From assembly GCF_024972735.1 (NCBI RefSeq), contig NZ_CP087723.1, positions 496,001 to 560,000 of the forward strand: a stretch of DNA of 64,000 nt, given 5' to 3'. Below the pieces are notes generated by a model. The model made no database searches. It worked only from the letters and a program-made list of their open reading frames with translations, and had not been told where the DNA came from. Source of the DNA: Halalkaliarchaeum sp. AArc-CO (GTDB lineage Archaea > Halobacteriota > Halobacteria > Halobacteriales > Haloferacaceae). Positions 17,954-25,437 of this stretch are shown piece after piece. Positions within the stretch are counted from its first letter, which is position 1; each line of letters starts with the position of its first letter. Both the position numbers and the translations under genes were made by a program.

Positions 17954-18280
17954 ATGAAATTCTGCGATGAGTGCGGCTCGATGATGCGGGCCGGCGAGGA
18001 GAGCGACGTCTGGGAGTGTACCTCCTGCGGCTACGTCGAGGGACGGGACGCCGAGGAGGACGCAGCGATGACAACCACCCAGGGGCAACAGAAGTCGGAG
18101 ATCGTCGACGTGAGCGACGCCGAGGATCAGGGGCTCCCGACGACGAGCGCCCGCTGTCCGGAGTGTGGCAACGACCGGGCCCACTGGTACATGCAGCAGA
18201 TCCGGTCGGCCGACGAGTCCGAGACGCGATTCTTCATCTGTACGGAATGCGAGTACAAGTGGCGCGAGGACGACCACTGA
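17954..18280 (+). CDS. tfs: Transcription factor S (archaeal TFIIS-like cleavage factor)
   Basis: A 108-residue protein with two zinc ribbons. The N-terminal one uses C4, C7, C22 and C25 (KFCDECG and ECTSCGY), as in RPB9-type subunits. The C-terminal one has RCPECGNDRAHWY and FICTECEYKW. The catalytic acidic loop reads QIRSADESETR, the archaeal form of the TFIIS SADE loop that restarts backtracked RNA polymerase. The C-terminal ribbon with SADE separates it from a bare RPB9 subunit. A TATA-like gatttaagtg lies about 30 bases before the ATG, so it is probably transcribed alone. Confidence 0.93.
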   Translation: MKFCDECGSMMRAGEESDVWECTSCGYVEGRDAEEDAAMTTTQGQQKSEIVDVSDAEDQGLPTTSARCPECGNDRAHWYMQQIRSADESETRFFICTECEYKWREDDH

Positions 18281-18313
18281 CCTGACGCCGGTTTTGCCGT
18301 CGGTCTGTCTGCT

Positions 18314-18943
18314 TCAGTGTTCGACGACTTCCATCAGTCCGAGCTGCGTTTCACGTTCGTCGAACGCCTGGGGATGCACGCCCAAAAGCACGATCACGTC
18401 CCCCTCGTGTTCGACGGTCGCCAGGTGGAACGCGATCGGCACGTCGCCCTCGTCGGTCTCCATGACGCCTTCGTAACTCCGGACCGACGACTCCTGGTTG
18501 AGAATCGTCCGCTCCTCGACTGCGACTTCCTCGACGTCGCGCAGTTCCCCGTCTTCGTCGCCACTCGCCTCCAGCGCCCGCGAGATCAGCTCGGTTCCGG
18601 ACAGCCGGGCCAGCGGGTTTACGGACTGGCCCGCGACCGTCGCGTCGGGCGTGCTCACGACCAGAAAGAGCCCGTCGCCTGCGCTTCGTTCGTAGCCGGC
18701 GACCCACGAACGGAGCTCGATTTCGACGCCCTGGTCGGCGACCTCGAACTGTTCGTGGATCTCGATCGCCTCCGGCTCTGCGTGTTCGTAGCCGGCGTCC
18801 GACAGGTCATCCCCGTCGATCGAGGCCGGTTCGGCGGCAAACGAGTACGATCCCCCCGCACAGCCGGCCAGCACGACCACGAGCGCCACCGCGACGAGCA
18901 GCCGCCCGACAGACGTGTTCCCCGGTATCGCACCTGTGTCCAT
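18314..18943 (-). CDS. Haloarchaeal lipoprotein of unknown function (DUF6517-type)
   Basis: A 209-residue protein with a membrane-anchoring signal: basic GR at 13-14, a hydrophobic run, and lipobox VLAGC with C28 as the lipid-carrying cysteine. The mature part is acidic and predicted mixed alpha/beta, with no recognisable catalytic motif. I recall the family as DUF6517, found only in haloarchaea. It converges with tfs, and its promoter (a run of A/T near 18971) faces the geranylgeranyl-reductase gene. Exposure on the outer side of the membrane is inferred from the lipobox. Confidence 0.65.
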   Translation of the reverse strand: MDTGAIPGNTSVGRLLVAVALVVVLAGCAGGSYSFAAEPASIDGDDLSDAGYEHAEPEAIEIHEQFEVADQGVEIELRSWVAGYERSAGDGLFLVVSTPDATVAGQSVNPLARLSGTELISRALEASGDEDGELRDVEEVAVEERTILNQESSVRSYEGVMETDEGDVPIAFHLATVEHEGDVIVLLGVHPQAFDERETQLGLMEVVEH

Positions 18944-19111
18944 ACCACTGTTGAGCCGACCGACCGGTTTTTACTTTTCGGGCAGGTACGAAATTTGAAA
19001 CCGTCTTCGTGTTCTGTAGTGACCAATATCGCTCGCTGCGGACCGGAAAATCACAGACGGGACACGATCCGCTGAAAGAAGACTTTTGTCACCGCCGGAA
19101 TGACTTCCGAT

Positions 19112-20476
19112 ATGCCGACCCACGATATCGTCGTCGTCGGCGGGGGAACCGCCGGCGCGTTCGCCGCCGCGACCGCCGCCAGCGACGGGGTTTCCGTGGT
19201 GGTTCTCGAGCGGAAGCCGGCGGCGGAGGCCGGTCGGATCGCTTGCGGCGACGCGATTAAAGGAGCGGCCGCGTTTCCGGACGTGATCGATCTGTCGTAT
19301 CTAAAACAGGAGTCGTTCACCAACGGGGAGATCAGCCGGGGGATCTTCCGGAACCCGAAAACCGGCGAGGACGTCGAAATCGAGTTCGATGAGACCGGTG
19401 TCGTGCTCGACCGAAAGCGGTACGGCGAGGTGATCCTCGAGGAAGCCGAGCGTCTCGGCGCGGAGATCCGGTACGGGACCGTCGTAAACGACGTCCGACA
19501 GGACGACGACGGCCGGGTGACTGGGGTCAGGGCGGTGCGAAACGGCGCGGTCGAAACCTACGAGGCTGCGGTCGTGATCGACGCCGCCGGCGCGCTGTCG
19601 ATCCTCCAGGACGCCGTTGACTTCTCAGGGGCGACATTCGACACGAACGTCTCGTACACCCAGTACTGTTCCGCCTATCGAGAGCTTCTAGAGCTCCCCG
19701 AGCCGGTCGAGTGGGACGATGCCATCGTGTTCGCGCCGACCGACCAGCTCGGCTACCTGTGGTATTTCCCGCGATCGGCCACCCGGATCAACGCCGGCGT
19801 CGGGTTCCAGATGAGCGAGGAGGCGATGAATCTGGTCGACGCCCTGGCCCGACACGTCGCCAGCGACCCGGAGCTCCGGAACGCCACCGTCGTCGACAAA
19901 CTCGGCGCCGCCCTGCCGACCAGACGCCCGTACGACTCGGCGGTCGCTCCCGGGTTCCTGGCGGCCGGCGACGCGGCCGGCCACGTCAACCCGACGACCG
20001 GGGGCGGAATCTCCGGCGCGGCGAAGGCGGGCCACTGGGCCGCACGGGAGGCGGTCCGGGCGATCTCTGCGGGCGACGTGAGCGAGGCGTCGCTGTGGGG
20101 ATACAACCGCGAGGTGATGACCGGCTTCGGCAAGCGGTTTGCCGCCGCCGACCTGTACAACATCTGGGGCACCTCCCACGACGTCGACGAACTCACTGAC
20201 ATCGTCTCGTCGGTCCCGGGACAACAGCTCGTCGACGCGCTTTCCGGCGGGACGCTGTCGCTCGGCCCGGCGACGGCCCTCAGGACGCTCCTGAACACCG
20301 TCGGTCACTGGGGAACCCTTCTGGAGCTGTACCGGATCAGAAACCGGGCGGACGCGCTGATCGAACAGTACGAGGTGTATCCGAGCGACCCCGCCAACTT
20401 CCCCGCCTGGCAGCGTCGGCGGGACGAGATTCTCCAGGACGTCTACGAGATCTGTGGTGCGGAGCCGAAATACTAA
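19112..20476 (+). CDS. Geranylgeranyl reductase family FAD-dependent oxidoreductase
   Basis: A 454-residue flavoprotein. It opens with an FAD Rossmann motif (IVVVGGGTAGAFAAATAA), then VLERK and GRIACGDAIKGA, the cysteine-containing loop of the archaeal reductases. LGYLWYFPR matches the Y.W.FP substrate motif, and AAGDAAGHVNPTTGGGISGA is the second FAD motif. Relatives reduce the double bonds of geranylgeranyl ether lipids or geranylgeranyl diphosphate. The C-terminal extension of about 100 residues is longer than in the shortest members, so a different isoprenoid substrate is possible. The ATG at 19112 is preferred over 19100 because it lies about 27-30 bases behind a TTTT-containing TATA-like box. 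Confidence 0.85.
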   Translation: MPTHDIVVVGGGTAGAFAAATAASDGVSVVVLERKPAAEAGRIACGDAIKGAAAFPDVIDLSYLKQESFTNGEISRGIFRNPKTGEDVEIEFDETGVVLDRKRYGEVILEEAERLGAEIRYGTVVNDVRQDDDGRVTGVRAVRNGAVETYEAAVVIDAAGALSILQDAVDFSGATFDTNVSYTQYCSAYRELLELPEPVEWDDAIVFAPTDQLGYLWYFPRSATRINAGVGFQMSEEAMNLVDALARHVASDPELRNATVVDKLGAALPTRRPYDSAVAPGFLAAGDAAGHVNPTTGGGISGAAKAGHWAAREAVRAISAGDVSEASLWGYNREVMTGFGKRFAAADLYNIWGTSHDVDELTDIVSSVPGQQLVDALSGGTLSLGPATALRTLLNTVGHWGTLLELYRIRNRADALIEQYEVYPSDPANFPAWQRRRDEILQDVYEICGAEPKY

Positions 20477-20491
20477 CGTCGAAGTCGCCAG

Positions 20492-20854
20492 CTACTGTGG
20501 AGTAGACTCCGTTTCGGCGTCCGCCTCGCCGGTTCCGGTGCCTGATTCGAGCTCGTAGTCCCACGCACGGTACCCGCCCTTCATGCTGGTCACTCTCGCG
20601 TCGTCGTCGACGCCCTCGAAACTCGAGACCAGCTTCGCCGCCTGGATCGACGACTGCCCGATCGGACAGACGCAGACGATCTCTTCCTCCCAGTCGACCT
20701 GGTCGACTGCCCGCGGGAGGTCGCTCATCGGAACGTTCACCGCTCCCGGGACGTGCCCCTCCTCGAACGCCCGTTCGTCGCGGATGTCGATCACCTGTAT
20801 CTCGCCCGCGTCCACCTTGGCTTTCACTTCATCGGGCGTGAGTTCCTCGACCAT
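20492..20854 (-). CDS. Single-domain rhodanese (sulfurtransferase)
   Basis: A 120-residue rhodanese domain. The persulfide-forming cysteine is C63 in the active loop VCPIGQSS; the entry motif is IDIRDERAFEEGHVPGA. A TATA-like ttcaaaagtc 29 bases before the ATG at 20854 supports that start over an in-frame one at 20986. A Thr/Glu/Ala-rich tail of about 15 residues follows the domain. It is in tandem with the JAMM protease gene 76 bases upstream. A role in a sulfur relay is likely for the family, but the partner is unknown. Confidence 0.86.
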   Translation of the reverse strand: MVEELTPDEVKAKVDAGEIQVIDIRDERAFEEGHVPGAVNVPMSDLPRAVDQVDWEEEIVCVCPIGQSSIQAAKLVSSFEGVDDDARVTSMKGGYRAWDYELESGTGTGEADAETESTPQ

Positions 20855-20930
20855 GTCCGTCCGTTCGGGGTGGGGACTTTTGAATCGTTCTGTCCGAGGC
20901 CGACGCCTTGTGGTTCCAGTGACGTGCGGG

Positions 20931-21362
20931 CTATCGGTCCCGCTCGTCGGCAACGATCCGGACCAGCTGCTGTTCGAAATCGTCACCGTTCCACAGCCAG
21001 GAGCCGATGTACGGTTCCCCGCCGAGCGCGACGATCACGTACGACGCCCCGGGCCATGTCGCCGCCCCGACGTCCGTCTCGCTGGGTACCGGAGGTCCAC
21101 GGGGGTGGGAGTGATAGAAGCCGACGAGCGTCTCCCCGCGGTCCTCCAGCGTTTCGATCGCCTCGAGTTGCCCTTCCGGATCGAGTTCATACCGGGTGCG
21201 CGGCGCGTCGGCCACGTTGTCGACCGGATACACCGAACCGACGACCGGTTCAGACAGCCCAGTCGTCGGCCTCCCGCCGAGCACGCCACAGACTTCCCTG
21301 TCGCCGCCCCGCCTTGCGCGGGAGATGAGCTCGTCGTACGCGTTTCGCGTGAACGCCGGCAT
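20931..21362 (-). CDS. JAB1/MPN/Mov34 (JAMM) metalloprotease
   Basis: A 143-residue protein with a full JAMM zinc site: E23 in REVCGVLGG, then H84 and H86 in YHSHP and D97 at the end of the motif (PSETD). Archaeal single-domain JAMM proteins include desampylases that remove ubiquitin-like SAMP proteins; others act on cysteine-loaded sulfur carriers. The start at 21362 follows a TATA-like gttttactc by about 29 bases. The neighbouring rhodanese, on the same strand, fits a link to ubiquitin-like sulfur carrier chemistry. Confidence 0.88.
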   Translation of the reverse strand: MPAFTRNAYDELISRARRGGDREVCGVLGGRPTTGLSEPVVGSVYPVDNVADAPRTRYELDPEGQLEAIETLEDRGETLVGFYHSHPRGPPVPSETDVGAATWPGASYVIVALGGEPYIGSWLWNGDDFEQQLVRIVADERDR

Positions 21363-21447
21363 TGGCTGGGCTTTGGGCCCGTCGAGTAAAACGCTCCCGG
21401 AGCGCGAGGCGCCGGGACGTCTCCGTCGAGCGCAAGCTTCAGGTAGA

Positions 21448-21463
21448 GTGAGGATACACTCAC
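21448..21463. repeat. Inverted repeat GTGAG-N6-CTCAC just upstream of a start codon
   Basis: Five-base arms separated by gataca end 6 bases before the ATG at 21469. In a leaderless gene this would overlap or just precede the transcription start. It could be a weak operator, but short repeats of this size also occur by chance. Confidence 0.25.
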
Positions 21464-21468
21464 AGTCG

Positions 21469-22227
21469 ATGGAGGCTCGTCGTTCGTCCGGACTGGGGGA
21501 CGCGATCCGTATCGACCTCGTGCGGCTCCACGAGACGTGGATGGAGCTCGCGTTTCCGCGGCAGCTCGACCCCGGGAGCGTCCTCGGCAAGTGGAAACCA
21601 GAGACCACCGTACAGGAGATCGCCTACTACGGGTGGGCGACGGTCGGCGTCCCGCTCGTGGCGATCGGCTACCCGCTGTTGCTCGTGGGGGTGGCGGTGC
21701 GGTACAACGCGAGCAAGCTCGACAGCGCGGCAACGAGGCTCGGCATCGTCGGGGCCGTGCTGCTGGCGGCCGTCGTCTGGGGGGCGCTGTCGGTTGCGGC
21801 CCACTTCCAGCTCCCCTGGGAGGAGTTCCTCGCGGTCGTCGCCGCCAGCGTCGTCGCCGTCGTCTCGGCGGGCGCGGCCGTATTCTTCTCCCGGATCGGC
21901 GGCCGGGGAACCAGCGTCGTCTTCGCGTATCCGTTCGCGCTCACGGCGATCTTCCTGCCACCGGTGGTGGCGGCGCTTTTCGTCCCGGCGCTGCAGGCGC
22001 TGATCTTCGATCCAAGCGAGGAGCTTGCGATCTGGATCCTCGACACCGTGCTCGTGGTGGGCGGGTTCTCGGAGTGGCTCCGGGCGACGTTCTCGCTGCG
22101 CGCGCAGTACCTCTTCGTCGAGGGGGAGGGCTTCGCGCTGATGTGGTTCGCGCTCGCGGTCCCGACCGGATGGCTGCTCGGGCTGCTCGCGGCGCTTGCG
22201 GATCTCATTCGGCCTCGGCCGGAGTGA
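21469..22227 (+). CDS. Polytopic membrane protein of unknown function
   Basis: A 252-residue protein with an N-terminal hydrophilic stretch of about 45 residues (rich in W, R and E) and about six membrane segments. Recognisable hydrophobic blocks begin near residues 48, 85, 114, 142, 180 and 222. The ends of the segments are marked by charged turns such as RYNASKLDS and SEWLRATFSLRAQYLF. I do not recognise a named family; it looks like a haloarchaea-specific membrane protein. It is divergent from the JAMM gene, with about 100 bases between the starts. Confidence 0.7.
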   Translation: MEARRSSGLGDAIRIDLVRLHETWMELAFPRQLDPGSVLGKWKPETTVQEIAYYGWATVGVPLVAIGYPLLLVGVAVRYNASKLDSAATRLGIVGAVLLAAVVWGALSVAAHFQLPWEEFLAVVAASVVAVVSAGAAVFFSRIGGRGTSVVFAYPFALTAIFLPPVVAALFVPALQALIFDPSEELAIWILDTVLVVGGFSEWLRATFSLRAQYLFVEGEGFALMWFALAVPTGWLLGLLAALADLIRPRPE

Positions 22228-22337
22228 CTCCGTCGGCACGAACTGACCGGAGTGAACCGGTCACCCTCCGCGAGAACGGGTGACGGGTATTCGCTTGCGG
22301 GGGAGAGTTTTTATCGCCGGGCGCGTTCGGTTCGCAC

Positions 22338-23471
22338 GTGACGACGCTCGTGTGCTGTGTGGATCGGTCGAACGACATCGGCCGGAACACCGGCGTCCGG
22401 ATGCCGGTGTCGGGATGGGAGGCGGTTCGATCGCTCGTGACCGAGATCGGCCTCGTGGATCCCGAGGACTCGACGGTGAACTGTCTGCTCGAAGGGTTGC
22501 GTATTGCTCGGGATCTCCGGGACGAACAGGAAGACTCCGTCGTCGCCGTCGTCTCTGGCGGCGGGGACTCGATGGTGAATGCGGATCGATCGATCGCCGC
22601 ACAGTTGGAGGAGTTGATCGAGCGGTACGATCCCGACGCCGCGATCGTCGTCGTCGACAGCGCACAGGACGAGCGGATCATCCCGATCGTCGAGAGTCGG
22701 ATCCCGGTCGACGGGGTGTCGCGTGTCGTGGTCAGACAGAGCCGGGACATCGAATCGACCTACTACCTCCTCAAGCAGTTCCTCGCCGACGAGGAGCTCC
22801 GTTCGACCGTGCTGGTGCCGCTTGGGATCGCGCTGCTTCTGTTGCCGGTGTTGCTGTTGCAGTTTTCGCCGGCGGTCGCGCTTGCGGGACTCGCGGGACT
22901 GCTCGGCGCGGCGCTTTTGTACAAAGGGATGGCGATCGACGAGCACGTCTCCCACGCTCCGGACCGTGCCCGCGAGGCGCTGTACGCCGGCCAGGTGTCG
23001 ATCGTCACCTACGTGGTCGCCGCCGGGCTCGCGCTCGTCGGTGCCTTTTTCGGGGCGCTGTCGGCCTCGGAGCTTTCGGGTGAAGCCCGGACGATCGTCC
23101 CGGTGATGCAGTTTGCCTACAGCAGCGTCCCGTGGCTCGCGACCGCCGCGTTGACCGCGAGCACCGGGCGGCTCCTCGATGAAGCGATCCGCGAGGAGGG
23201 GATTCGGACGCCGTATCTCAACCTCCCGTTCGTGGTAGTGGCGCTGGGGCTCGTCGTCCGCGGGTTCGCCGGCTACTTCCTCGAACAGGAGGCGATCCTC
23301 GCTTCGTTCGAACTGCTCGGCGTGACGATCCCGGCGCTCCAGCGGCTCGCGGCGTTTATTATCGCCGGCCTAATCGTGAGCCTGCTCGGCGTCAAAATCG
23401 CCGCCGACGTCGGCTCAGACGCGTTCGACGACGTGTTAGAACCGGACGGCGAGGAACGGGATTCTGGATAA
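22338..23471 (+). CDS. DUF373 family membrane protein
   Basis: A 377-residue archaeal protein. The soluble N-terminal domain (1-150) starts TTLVCCVDRSNDIG and carries VVAVVSGGGDSMVN and AIVVVDSAQDERI, typical of DUF373. About seven membrane segments follow from residue 155 on. Function is unknown; the family is widespread in Euryarchaeota. The GTG start at 22338 lies about 25 bases behind a strong TATA box (gtttttatc, 22308-22316), which argues for a leaderless mRNA and for this start. Confidence 0.8.
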   Translation: MTTLVCCVDRSNDIGRNTGVRMPVSGWEAVRSLVTEIGLVDPEDSTVNCLLEGLRIARDLRDEQEDSVVAVVSGGGDSMVNADRSIAAQLEELIERYDPDAAIVVVDSAQDERIIPIVESRIPVDGVSRVVVRQSRDIESTYYLLKQFLADEELRSTVLVPLGIALLLLPVLLLQFSPAVALAGLAGLLGAALLYKGMAIDEHVSHAPDRAREALYAGQVSIVTYVVAAGLALVGAFFGALSASELSGEARTIVPVMQFAYSSVPWLATAALTASTGRLLDEAIREEGIRTPYLNLPFVVVALGLVVRGFAGYFLEQEAILASFELLGVTIPALQRLAAFIIAGLIVSLLGVKIAADVGSDAFDDVLEPDGEERDSG

Positions 23472-23797
23472 GTTCGTAGGTCCGTCCTATCTTGAAACGG
23501 TCAGCCGGTCCATCAATTGTATACGAAATTACATTCGCGGGCGGCCGGTGAGATAATTTGGCAATACGACTGTTGATAATATGTGTGATAGGTATTTTAT
23601 AAATAATTTACTGGGAATCTACTTTCTGATCTTTTCTAAAACAAAATACGGGGAAAGTACTGTACGTAATTGACCTTATTTCTGTAATGTGGGATATGTT
23701 AGGTGTTGTTAATGTATATGTAAACCGACAAAATGCCTATAACGGTGGGCTGTGCAATTGATGGTGATCGCTCCGTCCGATCGTCCTCCGAATCCGT
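23472..23797. other. AT-rich intergenic region before the prenyltransferase
   Basis: No gene is visible here. From about 23510 to 23745 the base composition drops far below the rest of the window, with runs such as ttttataaataattt (about 23592-23606). Several TATA-like boxes occur; the one at 23736-23744 (cctataacg) is best placed for the gene at 23798, leaving a leader of about 28 bases. There are no clear inverted repeats or intact mobile element. The composition suggests foreign or decayed DNA. Confidence 0.55.
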
Positions 23798-24820
23798 ATG
23801 GTTCAACAACAGCCGATCGTCGACGACGCAGCCGAACACGACCAGCGTGAGTGGCCGCACAACGACGAGAAGGGGTCGAACGAAGACCAGAGATGGCCGA
23901 GCCACAATCCGAACCCGTCGGACGAGGGCCCGTACGTTAAGTACAGGGGTGATTCCGGGGTTACGATCGGGGAGAAGTTCCTCGCGACGGTGCGGTACAG
24001 TTCGCTGTATCTGGCTTTCATCGCCTCGCTACAGGCACTGATTTCGATCTGGATACTGTCCGTTCCGCTCAACCTTGCTCCGGCCGTGATCGGGCTGGTT
24101 ACCTTCGCCGTCTACTCGACCGACAGAATCGCCGACGCCGAAAGCGACGTCGTGGCGAAACCTCGACAGGCCGAGTTCGCACGGCGCCACGCCGACGTGT
24201 TGTACCTCGTAGCCGCTCTGGCGTACAGCGTGGCAGTTGCGCTGTCGATTCTCGGCGGGCCACTGGCGCTTTTGATTACATTGCTTCCAGGCCTGTTCTG
24301 GCTCCTGTACGCGTCCGACTGGATTCCCGAGTCAACAACCGGGTTCAGACGCCTGAAGGACGTCCTGTTCGTGAACACGGCGGTCGTGGCGCTTGCGTGG
24401 GCGTTTACGCTCACGTTTCTCCCACTGGCGTTCGCGAACGCCCAGTTCACTCCGGCGGCCGGGTTCGCGTTCGCGTACTTCTTTTTGGGTGTTGTCGTCA
24501 GTACGGAGATACCGAACGTTCGCGACGTCCGCGAGGACACTGAGATCGGCGTGTCGACAGTCCCCGTCGTCTTCGGGGTGCGCCGAACCCGACACCTGCT
24601 CTGTGGCGTCGGTGTCGTTCTGCTACTGCTTGTCGGGCTGGCTGTGCAGTACGGTCTCATCGGCGTGCCGTTGGGAATCGGTCTCGCCGTAGGTACGGCG
24701 TACTCGCTCGTGTTGTCCGGAGCCGTGGGACACACCGACCGGTACAATCGTCTCACTGTCGCCGTCGAATCACAGTACGTCGTCGCCGCCGTCATCGCAG
24801 TCGTCGCAACGATCCTTTGA
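23798..24820 (+). CDS. UbiA-family prenyltransferase
   Basis: A 340-residue integral membrane enzyme. UbiA enzymes join an isoprenyl diphosphate to an acceptor in the membrane. Both aspartate motifs are present: D109-R-I-A-D113-A-E-S-D117 (DxxxDxxxD) and D243-V-R-E-D247. About nine hydrophobic segments follow residue 70. The first 65 residues form an acidic, Gln/Asn-rich extension without family similarity; no later in-frame ATG is available. The TGA stop lies inside the end of the adjacent tnpB-type element, so the C-terminus may have been altered. The acceptor (carotenoid, quinone or lipid head group) cannot be told. Confidence 0.78.
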   Translation: MVQQQPIVDDAAEHDQREWPHNDEKGSNEDQRWPSHNPNPSDEGPYVKYRGDSGVTIGEKFLATVRYSSLYLAFIASLQALISIWILSVPLNLAPAVIGLVTFAVYSTDRIADAESDVVAKPRQAEFARRHADVLYLVAALAYSVAVALSILGGPLALLITLLPGLFWLLYASDWIPESTTGFRRLKDVLFVNTAVVALAWAFTLTFLPLAFANAQFTPAAGFAFAYFFLGVVVSTEIPNVRDVREDTEIGVSTVPVVFGVRRTRHLLCGVGVVLLLLVGLAVQYGLIGVPLGIGLAVGTAYSLVLSGAVGHTDRYNRLTVAVESQYVVAAVIAVVATIL

Positions 24821-25255
24821 CATCCTCCACACGGCTGAAGCCGTGGGATTCACACGTTGGGATATTAGAGAAGGTGTAGCCGGCGGCATAACGCGACTCT
24901 TTCATGTTCCTGCCTTTCGAGAGATGCACACGGTTGTACTGGGTGTCGAGCTTGAAGCCCTGATTTTTCCACGTCACCGTCGAGCGTAGGTGGTCGTCGC
25001 CGTGTTTGCGGTAGCCGGGCGGGTTCGCGTCTGGATTGTCCTGTTCGTCCCACGAGACGAACGCTTCACCGAGTTCCTGAAGAACTCGTTGACTGATTGT
25101 GAGTGGAAATCCCCATACCGCTCGTGGGTTTTGATGTACGAACAGAGCTCGTCGGCGTCTGGAATGTGGCCGATAGCGTCCTAGACACGCGAAATCGTCC
25201 ATCGCCCGACGTTCCACAATTTCGACGCGGCAAAGCCATGCGAATCGAGGTCGTC
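24816..25255 (-). mobile_element. Degenerate IS1341-type (IS200/IS605 group) element, internally deleted
   Basis: On the minus strand the relic runs from tnpB-derived sequence at 25255 to a typical right end at 24816-24858. The right end holds a hairpin CACGGCT-GA-AGCCGTG (24830-24845) and ends in gaggatgtcaa. In intact elements of this haloarchaeal group the same hairpin ends the element and the guide RNA of TnpB. The left end is not recognisable. Most of the tnpB catalytic part is missing, so the element cannot move by itself. Confidence 0.7.
24855..25255 (-). pseudogene. tnpB: tnpB remnant (RNA-guided nuclease/transposon accessory protein), inactivated
   Basis: Three conserved blocks of a haloarchaeal TnpB can be followed across broken frames. 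At 25255-25184 the frame reads DDLDSHGFAASKLWNVG and then WTISRV, ended by TAG at 25183-25181 where the family has Trp. The same frame continues with DAIGHIPDADELCSYIK and ERYGDFHSQS. Near 25095 one base is missing; the next frame resumes with SQRVLQELGEAFVSWDEQDN, PPGYRKHGDDH and TVTWKNQGFKLDTQYNR to KESRYA at about 24890. The RuvC-like catalytic half is deleted and the frame runs into the right-end hairpin. Confidence 0.75.
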
Positions 25256-25437
25256 ACAGACAAACGCCGCTCGATCGAGCGGCGACGATCTGCGAGGACC
25301 GCTCGTTCTTATTGGATTCCTAACTAGTTTTTTCTACCTTCTATCCGTCTTCATATATTTATCCGCCTTCTGGTTATCAATAGTGATTACGGCGGCCGAA
25401 GCTTCATTAGGGGATCCGGACAATCATCCGTGTACTA
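25256..25437. other. Intergenic stretch between the tnpB relic and the histidine kinase
   Basis: About 180 bases with no gene. The middle (25315-25400) is AT-rich and includes catatattta at about 25352-25361, a possible TATA box for the kinase, which would give a leader of roughly 50 bases. A short GCTCGATC-GAGC palindrome lies near 25271-25282. Confidence 0.4.

Noticed and set aside
24792-25217. A 141-residue intact protein on the minus strand
   Set aside because: Its middle matches TnpB, but its N-terminal third is out of frame with the TnpB blocks at 25108-25255, and its end is the mobile-element terminus. It is a pseudogene fragment.
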